Below are positions 34,478 to 40,335 of a stretch of DNA of 40,335 bases, piece after piece. The notes under the pieces are model-generated. The model had not been told where the DNA came from, did not search any database, and saw only the letters and a program-made list of their open reading frames with translations. The DNA lies in the NCBI RefSeq assembly GCF_000429005.1, contig NZ_AUBA01000026.1:1-40335 (forward strand). The letters are read 5' to 3'. The translations under genes and the position numbers were made by a program. This DNA is from Novosphingobium acidiphilum DSM 19966 (GTDB taxonomy: Bacteria > Pseudomonadota > Alphaproteobacteria > Sphingomonadales > Sphingomonadaceae). The stretch's first letter is position 1; every line of letters starts with the position of its first letter.

Positions 34478-35131
34478 ATGGGGACCGCATCAACCGATTC
34501 GCGCCTGCTCGATGTGGCGATCGACCACTTTGGCCGGCTGGGGCTTGAAGGTGCCAGCACGCGTGCGATTGCGCGCGATGCCGAAACGCTGATGTCGTCG
34601 ATCACCTATCATTTCGGCGGCAAGGAAGGGCTCTACCTTGCCACCGCAGGCCATATCGCCACGACTTTGCACGCGCATATCGCTCCGACGCTCGATCGCG
34701 CCAGCGCGCTGTGCGGCGATGACGGCAGCATTGCCGACGCGTGCGCCGCGATTCACGCCATGATCGAGGGCATGCTGGCCGTGATGGTGCGCAACGAAAC
34801 CGAGGCGATGGCGCGCTTTATCGTGCGCGAACAGGCCGATCCGACTGCGGCGTTCAGCCACCTTTACAACGGCGTGATGGGCCAGGTGCTCGACCGGATG
34901 GCGGCGCTGCTGGCGCGCGTGTCGGGCAACCGCCTGAGCAGCGATGAAGCGCGGGTGCGCGCGATCACGCTGGTCGGCCAGGTGCTGGTGTTTCGCGTGG
35001 CGCGCGCCACCGTGATGACCGGCATGGGCTGGTCGCAGATCACGGGCGAACCCGTCGGCATGATCGCCGGCGCCATCCGTGCCAATCTCAATGCCATTCT
35101 CGACCATATCCAGACCGGAGAGACCGCATGA
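34478..35131 (+). CDS. cecR: TetR-family regulator, CecR (YbiH)-like
   Basis: A 217-residue regulator. The HTH is RLLDVAIDHFGRLGLEGASTRAIARDA followed by SSITYHFGGKEGLYLAT. The long C-terminal domain, with MARFIVREQADPTAAFSHLYN, is the CerR/CecR-type domain. In E. coli, CecR (YbiH) is the first gene of a set with ybhG, ybhF, ybhS and ybhR, and the same order follows here, which is the strongest reason for the name. Its stop overlaps the ybhG start as ATGA. Confidence 0.93.
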   Translation: MGTASTDSRLLDVAIDHFGRLGLEGASTRAIARDAETLMSSITYHFGGKEGLYLATAGHIATTLHAHIAPTLDRASALCGDDGSIADACAAIHAMIEGMLAVMVRNETEAMARFIVREQADPTAAFSHLYNGVMGQVLDRMAALLARVSGNRLSSDEARVRAITLVGQVLVFRVARATVMTGMGWSQITGEPVGMIAGAIRANLNAILDHIQTGETA

Positions 35132-36135
35132 ACCGCCGTCGCATCGTGGGCTTCGTGGCGCTGGCTGCGCTGCTGGTGGCAGGGATCGCCACGCGCGGGT
35201 TCGGCCTGTTTGCCCCCCGCGACGCAGGCGGCCTGACGATGCACGGCAATGTCGATATCCGGCAGGTCGATCTGGGGTTTCGCGTATCGGGGCTGATCGC
35301 TGCGATCGCATTCGACGAAGGCGCCCACGTTGCGGCAGGCACGGTTCTGGCCACACTCGATCCCGCCCCCCTGCGCGACCAGCTGACCGCCGCAGAGGCG
35401 CAGATTGCCGTCGCCGGGGCCGAGCTGGACAAACGCCGCCGCGGCAATCGCCCGCAGGACATCGCCCAGGCGCAGGCCAGGCTGGCCGATGCCCAGGCCA
35501 GCCTGGCCACAGCCAAAGACGATTACGACCGCCGCGCCGGGTTGGTGAAGACCGGCGCGGTCAGCCAGGCGCTGTTCGACAGCACTGCGGCGCGGTACCG
35601 TTCCGCCCAGGCCCAGGTCGATGCCGCGGCACAGGCACTGTCGCTGCAAAAGGCCGGGTCCCGCCGCGAAGACATCGCCTCGGCCGATGCCACCCGGCAG
35701 CAGGCCGTGGCACAAGCCGCCAAGGCCAGGACCGACCTTGGCGACACGGTCTTGCGCGCGCCCAACGGCGGCACGATCCTGACCCGCGCGCGCGAACCGG
35801 GCGCGATTGTCCAGCCCGGCGAAACCGTGCTGACGCTAACGATCGACCGGCCGATGCGCGTACGCGCCTATATTCCCGAGCCCGATCTGGCCCGCGTATC
35901 GCCCGGCATGGCGGTGATCGTGCACGCCGACGGCAACGACAAGGCGTATCACGGCACCATCGGCGCGATCGCCCCCACCGCCGAATTCACCCCCAAGACC
36001 GTACAGACCGAGGCGTTGCGCGCCGATCTGGTCTATCGCGTGCGCGTGATTGTCACCGACCCCGACGACGCGTTGCGCCAGGGCGCGCCGGTGACCATTG
36101 CGGTGCCCGGCGCGCGCCCTGCGGCGCGGCGCTGA
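35128..36135 (+). CDS. ybhG: HlyD-family periplasmic adaptor, YbhG-like
   Basis: A 335-residue membrane-fusion protein of an ABC exporter. An N-terminal anchor (IVGFVALAALLVAGIATRGFGLF) is followed by the first lipoyl half, VDLGFRVSGLIAAIAFDEGAHVAAGTVLATLD. A long coiled-coil hairpin (about 85-200, rich in AQAQARLADAQASLATAK-type heptads) comes next, then the second lipoyl half with TVLRAPNGGTILTRAREPGAIVQPGETVLTL. It links the inner-membrane ABC complex to an outer-membrane channel, which is not encoded in this operon; in E. coli TolC is the usual partner of such systems. Confidence 0.95.
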   Translation: MNRRRIVGFVALAALLVAGIATRGFGLFAPRDAGGLTMHGNVDIRQVDLGFRVSGLIAAIAFDEGAHVAAGTVLATLDPAPLRDQLTAAEAQIAVAGAELDKRRRGNRPQDIAQAQARLADAQASLATAKDDYDRRAGLVKTGAVSQALFDSTAARYRSAQAQVDAAAQALSLQKAGSRREDIASADATRQQAVAQAAKARTDLGDTVLRAPNGGTILTRAREPGAIVQPGETVLTLTIDRPMRVRAYIPEPDLARVSPGMAVIVHADGNDKAYHGTIGAIAPTAEFTPKTVQTEALRADLVYRVRVIVTDPDDALRQGAPVTIAVPGARPAARR

Positions 36136-36136
36136 C

Positions 36137-37852
36137 ATGACCGACCCGGTCGCCAGCGTTGCCGCGCTGACCAAGCGGTTTGCCGGGCAGTCTGTCCCTG
36201 CGCTGGATGCGGTGTCGATGCGGATCGAGCCGGGCCGGATGACCGGACTGGTCGGTCCCGATGGAGCGGGCAAAACCACCCTGATCCGCATCCTGGCCGG
36301 CCTGATCGACCCCGATCGGGGCAGCGCCACGGTGTTCGGGCGCCCGGCAACCGACACCGACCGCGCGATGATCGGATACATGCCGCAGCGCTTTGGCCTC
36401 TATGAAGACCTGACGGTGATCGAAAACCTGGCGCTGTATGCCGATCTGCGCGGATTGCCCGCGGCCGAACGCCGGGCGAGCTTCGACCGGCTGCTCGATT
36501 TCACCGATCTGCGCCGGTTTACCGCGCGATTGGCGGGCCAGTTGTCGGGCGGGATGAAGCAGAAGCTGGGCCTGGCCTGCGCCATGGTGCGCGCCCCGCA
36601 CCTGCTGCTGCTCGATGAACCCGGCGTCGGGGTCGACCCGGTGTCGCGGCGCGAACTGTGGGCCATGGTCAAGGATCTGGCCAGCGACGGCATCGGCGTG
36701 CTGTGGTCCACCGCCTATCTCGACGAGGCGGAAAAGTGCGACACGGTCACGCTGCTGAACGAGGGCCGGGCGTTGTACGATGGCCCCCCGCAGGACCTGA
36801 CCGACACGATCCGCGACAGGGTGTTCCGGGTTGGCGTGCCCGGCGCCGGCCGGCGGGTGACCTTGCGCCACGCGCTGGACAATCCGGCCGTGATCGACGG
36901 CACGGTGCAGGGCGATGCGCTGCGGCTGATGATCCGGGCCGATACGCCGGTGCCAACCGCCGTTGCGCTGGGCCTGGCACCCGGGGCCACGCTGGTACCG
37001 GCACGGCCCCGGTTCGAAGACGCGTTCATCGACCTTCTGGGGGGCGGCCCGTCGGGATCGTCGCAACTGGCCGATCACTATCGCCAGATCCCGCAAACCG
37101 ATGCCCCCGCCATCGATGCCGACCGGCTGACACGCCGGTTTGGCGATTTCACTGCGGCCGATCATGTCAGTTTCAACGTGCCGCGCGGGCAGATATTCGG
37201 CCTGCTGGGCCCCAACGGTGCGGGCAAATCGACCACGTTCAAGATGCTGTGCGGGCTTTTGACCCCCAGCGAAGGCAACGGGTCGGTGGCCGGGTTCGAC
37301 TTGCGCAAGGCCAAGGCCGATGCGCGGCAGTCGCTCGGTTATATGGCGCAGAAATTTTCGCTCTATGGCGATCTGTCGGTGCAGCAGAACCTGAATTTCT
37401 TTGCCGGGACGTATGGCCTGCACGGGGGTGCGGCGCGCGATGCAATCGATCGGGCGATCGCGATCTTTCACCTGGACCGCTATTTGAAAGTCAACGCCGG
37501 GACGATGCCGCTGGGCTTCAAACAGCGGCTGGCTTTGGCCTGCGCGGTGCTGCATCAGCCACCGGTGCTGTTTCTGGACGAGCCGACATCGGGGGTCGAT
37601 CCGTTGGTGCGTCGCGAATTCTGGAACCATATCAATGGCATGGTGGAAAAGGGCGTGACCGTTCTGGTAACCACCCATTTCATGGACGAAGCCGAATACT
37701 GCGACCGCGCCACGCTGATCTATCGCGCGCGTCAGATTGCCACCGGCACCCCCGACGAATTGAAGGCCATGGCGGGCAAGGCCGATGCCACGATGGAAGA
37801 CGCGTTCATTGCCCTGATCGAGGCATCGGACCTGCAGCGGGAAGCGGCATGA
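36137..37852 (+). CDS. ybhF: ABC transporter ATPase with two nucleotide-binding domains, YbhF-like
   Basis: A 571-residue cytoplasmic protein with two fused ATPase domains. Domain 1: Walker A GPDGAGKT (about 40-47), signature LSGGMKQ (about 136), Walker B LLLLDEP, and switch region STAYLDEAE without the usual His. Domain 2: Walker A GPNGAGKS (about 358), degenerate signature MPLGFKQ (about 456), Walker B LFLDEPTSGVDP, and switch His in TTHFMDEAE (about 513). The linker (about 300-325) includes GGGPSGSSQLADHY. It starts one base after the ybhG stop and overlaps ybhS as ATGA. Confidence 0.97.
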   Translation: MTDPVASVAALTKRFAGQSVPALDAVSMRIEPGRMTGLVGPDGAGKTTLIRILAGLIDPDRGSATVFGRPATDTDRAMIGYMPQRFGLYEDLTVIENLALYADLRGLPAAERRASFDRLLDFTDLRRFTARLAGQLSGGMKQKLGLACAMVRAPHLLLLDEPGVGVDPVSRRELWAMVKDLASDGIGVLWSTAYLDEAEKCDTVTLLNEGRALYDGPPQDLTDTIRDRVFRVGVPGAGRRVTLRHALDNPAVIDGTVQGDALRLMIRADTPVPTAVALGLAPGATLVPARPRFEDAFIDLLGGGPSGSSQLADHYRQIPQTDAPAIDADRLTRRFGDFTAADHVSFNVPRGQIFGLLGPNGAGKSTTFKMLCGLLTPSEGNGSVAGFDLRKAKADARQSLGYMAQKFSLYGDLSVQQNLNFFAGTYGLHGGAARDAIDRAIAIFHLDRYLKVNAGTMPLGFKQRLALACAVLHQPPVLFLDEPTSGVDPLVRREFWNHINGMVEKGVTVLVTTHFMDEAEYCDRATLIYRARQIATGTPDELKAMAGKADATMEDAFIALIEASDLQREAA

Positions 37853-38973
37853 GCCGGCTGTTCGAACCCCGCCGGTTTCGCGCGATGCTGGTCAAGGAAA
37901 GCCTGCAGATCGCGCGTGATCCGTCGACCTTTCTGATCGCGTTCGTGTTGCCGATGCTGTTGCTGTTCCTGTTTGGCTATGGCGTCAATCTTGACACTGC
38001 GCGCGGCAATATCGGACTGGCCCTGCAGGACAACAGCGAAGCGGCGCGCAGCCTGGCGGGCAGTTATCAAAGTTCGGCCTGGTTCGATGTGCGCAAGACC
38101 GGCGCGGTCGGCCAGCTGTCCGACGATCTGGTGGCGGGGCGTATCCGCGGGATCATCGTCATCCCCGACGGGTTTGGCCGCCAGGTGGCCCATGGCGGCG
38201 GCGATATCCAGGTGCTGACCGACGGATCGCTGCCCAATTCGGCCAGCTTCATCGGTGCCTATGCGGAAGGCGTGCGCATGGCCTGGGCAGCGGCGCGCGC
38301 CGGCGATCAACGCACCGCCGTGCCTCCGCCGATCCAGACCGATGCGCGATACTGGTTCAATCCGGAATTGAAGAGCCGCTATACGCTGGTGCCCGGTGCG
38401 ATCGCGGTGGTCATGACGATGGTCGGCACGCTGCTGACCGCGCTGGTAGTCGCGCGCGAATGGGAACGCGGCACGCTGGAGGCGGTCATGGCAACGCCGG
38501 TCGGCATGGGCGAATTCATCGCCACCAAAGTGGTGCCCTACTTCCTGCTTGGGCTGTGTTCGATGACCTTGTGCACGGTGCTGGCGATTACCGTGTTCGG
38601 CGTGCCGTTCCGCGGCAGTCCGCTGGCGCTGCTGGCCATTTCGAGCGCGTTCCTGTTTCCCGCGCTGGGCCAGGGCCTGCTGATTTCGGCGGCAACCAGG
38701 AACCAGTTCGTTGCCAGCCAGGTGGCGCTGCTCTCGGCGTTTTTGCCGACCATGCTCCTGTCGGGATTTCTGTTCGAAATCAGTTCGATGCCCAAACCGA
38801 TCCAGGCGATCACGTACCTTGTGCCATCGCGCTATCTGATCCCGCAGCTGCAGACGGTGTTTGTCGCGGGCGATGACTGGTCGTTGTTTTTGCCCAATAT
38901 CGCAGCACTGCTCGGGTTTGGCACGCTTTTCTTCATCCTGACCGTGCGCGCCACGCGGCGGAGGATCGCATGA
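37849..38973 (+). CDS. ybhS: ABC-2 type permease, YbhS-like
   Basis: A 374-residue ABC-2 permease: one N-terminal TM (FLIAFVLPMLLLFLFGYGV), a large extracytoplasmic domain (about 45-175), then five C-terminal TM segments beginning at GAIAVVMTMVGTLLTALVVA. The coupling-helix region REWERGTLEAVMATPVGMGEF is the conserved ABC-2 motif, and PTMLLSGFLFEISSMPKPIQ is the late family signature. It forms a pair with the ybhR product. It overlaps ybhF upstream and ybhR downstream by 4 nt each. Confidence 0.96.
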   Translation: MSRLFEPRRFRAMLVKESLQIARDPSTFLIAFVLPMLLLFLFGYGVNLDTARGNIGLALQDNSEAARSLAGSYQSSAWFDVRKTGAVGQLSDDLVAGRIRGIIVIPDGFGRQVAHGGGDIQVLTDGSLPNSASFIGAYAEGVRMAWAAARAGDQRTAVPPPIQTDARYWFNPELKSRYTLVPGAIAVVMTMVGTLLTALVVAREWERGTLEAVMATPVGMGEFIATKVVPYFLLGLCSMTLCTVLAITVFGVPFRGSPLALLAISSAFLFPALGQGLLISAATRNQFVASQVALLSAFLPTMLLSGFLFEISSMPKPIQAITYLVPSRYLIPQLQTVFVAGDDWSLFLPNIAALLGFGTLFFILTVRATRRRIA

Positions 38974-40142
38974 TCGCAGCCCTGTTGGGGCCGCGACTGG
39001 CGGCGATCATCGTCAAAGAGCTGTGGGCGGTGCTGCGCGATCCGCGTGCGCGCATTTCGCTGATCCTGCCGCCGCTGATCCAGCTTGTCGTGTTCGGCTA
39101 TGCCTCGACCATGGAGGTCAAGCATGTGACGATCGGCGTGCTCGACCGCGATGGCGGGCAATGGAGCCACGAGATCGTCCAGCGGCTGGCCGGAAGCCCG
39201 ACAGTGCAGCGGATCGTGCGGCTCGATTCCGAAGCGGCGCTGGCCCGCGCAATCGACACGCAGCAGGTGATTGCCGCCTTGCGCTTCGATCCGCATTTTT
39301 CCGCCGATGTCAGCGCGCGACGCGGCGCCACCGTTGGCACCGTGTTCGACGGGCGCAAATCGAACGCGGCGCAGATCGTGGGCGGATATATCGACCGGAT
39401 CGTGTCCGGTGTGTCGGCCGATATCCATCTGGCCCGCCCGCCGCCCCCGCCCGGCAGTGCGAACGTAACCGCCTGGTTCAACCCCAATCTCGATTATCTG
39501 TGGTTCACCATCCCATCGCTGGTGGTGGTGATCTCGCTGGTGTCGGCCACCTCGGTCGTGTCGCAATCGGTGGCGCGCGAAAAGGAACTGGGAACCTATG
39601 ACCAGCTGATGGTGTCGCCGTTTCGCGTGTGGGAAATTCTGGCGGGCAAGATGGTACCCCCGGTGCTGATCGGAATGGCCAATGCCACGCTGTACCTGGT
39701 GGTCAATCCGCTGGCTTTCGGCGTGCCGTTCACGGGATCGCTGTGGCTGTTTTATCCCGCGCTGCTCGTTTTCCTGCTGGCCGTGGCGGGGATCGGCATG
39801 CTGGTCTCGGTTGTCGCCAACACGCAGCAGCAGGCATTTCTGGGCATGTTTGCGCTGACGGTGCCGGTGTTCCTGCTGTCGGGCTATGCCGCGCCGATCG
39901 ACAATATTCCGCCGTTTCTGCAAGTGCTGGCCGAAGCAAACCCGGCCAAACATTTCCTGATCGTGACCGAAGGCCTGTTCCTGAAGGGCATGCCCGCGTC
40001 CGAAGTCTTTGCTGTCCGTCGTCAGAACATTTGGCACATCAGGCGGCGTAAATTAACGGAGAGCGGGCCTCGTCTGGGGTTTGGTTTTAGGCGGCGAGCT
40101 TGCGGTGTTGCAAGCGTCGATGTTCGATGGTCTGTCGCTTGA
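38970..40142 (+). CDS. ybhR: ABC-2 type permease, YbhR-like, 3' end replaced by IS DNA
   Basis: This is the second permease of the system, 390 codons as it stands. Residues 1 to ~347 are normal: N-terminal TM in LILPPLIQLVVFGYAS, a periplasmic domain with DVSARRG and NVTAWFNPNLDYLWF, the coupling motif REKELGTYDQLMVSPF, and late TM segments ending NPAKHFLIVTEGLFLKGMPASEVF. The native protein should continue with one more TM helix and a basic tail of about 25 residues. Here the frame enters IS sequence at about 40013 and adds ~43 unrelated basic residues (AVRRQNIWHIRRRK...). The product lacks its last helix and is probably impaired (inference). The rest of the native 3' end should lie beyond the IS, outside the window. 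Confidence 0.88.
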   Translation: MIAALLGPRLAAIIVKELWAVLRDPRARISLILPPLIQLVVFGYASTMEVKHVTIGVLDRDGGQWSHEIVQRLAGSPTVQRIVRLDSEAALARAIDTQQVIAALRFDPHFSADVSARRGATVGTVFDGRKSNAAQIVGGYIDRIVSGVSADIHLARPPPPPGSANVTAWFNPNLDYLWFTIPSLVVVISLVSATSVVSQSVAREKELGTYDQLMVSPFRVWEILAGKMVPPVLIGMANATLYLVVNPLAFGVPFTGSLWLFYPALLVFLLAVAGIGMLVSVVANTQQQAFLGMFALTVPVFLLSGYAAPIDNIPPFLQVLAEANPAKHFLIVTEGLFLKGMPASEVFAVRRQNIWHIRRRKLTESGPRLGFGFRRRACGVASVDVRWSVA

Positions 40143-40335
40143 TGGTTTCGCGCTGCTTGATGATGGCTGGCGCCCCGCCGAAGTAGGCATCAGCGGGCGT
40201 GACGTTTTTCAGGCTCTCGTGGTAGCGCTGGTGATTGTAGTGCTCGATGAAGGCCTCGATCTGGAGTTCAAGGTCGCCTGGCAGGAAGTAGTTTTCCAGC
40301 AGGATGCGATTTTTCAAGGTCTGGTGCCAGCGCTC
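40013..40335 (-). mobile_element. IS3-family insertion sequence, one end only
   Basis: The boundary is placed at TGTCCGTCGTCAG (from 40013), where the ybhR frame stops resembling a permease and a TG-starting terminal sequence appears, as in IS3-family ends. The encoded transposase reads inward on the minus strand. The other end and any target duplication are outside the window, so the exact boundary could differ by a few bases. Confidence 0.8.
40087..40335 (-). CDS. IS3-family transposase, C-terminal part (integrase core)
   Basis: Open from the window edge (ERWHQTLKNRILLEN...) to the stop at 40087, 82 residues. LEAFIEHYNHQRYHE-type sequence (here IEAFIEHYNHQRYHESLKN) is the end of the rve integrase core in IS3-family OrfB. 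The catalytic Glu region should be at or just before the window edge. The tail IKRQTIEHRRLQHRKLAA is shared by a common group of IS3 elements. It is antisense to the interrupted ybhR gene. Confidence 0.93.
   Translation of the reverse strand, partial: ERWHQTLKNRILLENYFLPGDLELQIEAFIEHYNHQRYHESLKNVTPADAYFGGAPAIIKQRETIKRQTIEHRRLQHRKLAA

Overview
The window is GC-rich DNA from an alphaproteobacterium. The hisG-hisD-nusB order, the bolA / J-domain pair, the NodT-type efflux factor and the many GTG starts with very short leaders suggest a sphingomonad such as Novosphingobium. That assignment is inference; there is no rRNA or other phylogenetic marker in the window.

Region 1 (1-6.4 kb) looks like accessory DNA. 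It holds the 3' part of a two-partner-secretion exoprotein (TpsA) ending in ten tandem YDG-type repeats of 89-96 residues, followed 7 nt later by its outer-membrane transporter (TpsB). About 670 bp of gene-poor, AT-richer sequence comes next, then the 5' 40 nt of a tRNA-Gly(CCC) gene whose 3' half is missing. The broken tRNA marks a probable island edge.

Region 2 (6.6-16.3 kb) is mostly housekeeping: a VOC protein, S-formylglutathione hydrolase (formaldehyde detoxification), the minus-strand hisG-hisD-nusB operon, a DUF2332 protein, an LtrA-like membrane protein coupled to a short-chain dehydrogenase, bolA divergent from a J-domain protein with a possible zinc motif, a small membrane protein and a PLP aminotransferase.

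Region 3 (16.3-27.0 kb) is a cell-surface and signalling cluster. It has a classical autotransporter, an ECF sigma factor overlapping a Pro/Ala-rich single-span protein (candidate anti-sigma), an OmpR-type regulator with its histidine kinase, and a 1121-residue fusion of a GH18-like domain, a NodB-type deacetylase and a family 2 glycosyltransferase.

Region 4 (27.3-40.3 kb) begins with a LigB/DODA-type dioxygenase and then carries two export systems, each next to its own TetR-family regulator. The first is an RND tripartite pump (adaptor, permease, NodT factor) divergent from a TetR gene, with an array of CTATC-N3-GATAG sites between them. The second is a complete-looking cecR-ybhG-ybhF-ybhS-ybhR operon, with a 14-bp palindrome inside the spacer of the predicted cecR promoter. 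The last gene, ybhR, runs into an IS3-family insertion sequence at about 40013, so its normal C-terminus is lost. The IS continues past the window.

I found no CRISPR array, rRNA, intact tRNA or phage genes. The best candidates for something undescribed are the sigma/anti-sigma/two-component block beside the autotransporter and the trifunctional polysaccharide enzyme, the repeat-diversified TPS adhesin at a broken tRNA, and the two operator architectures.
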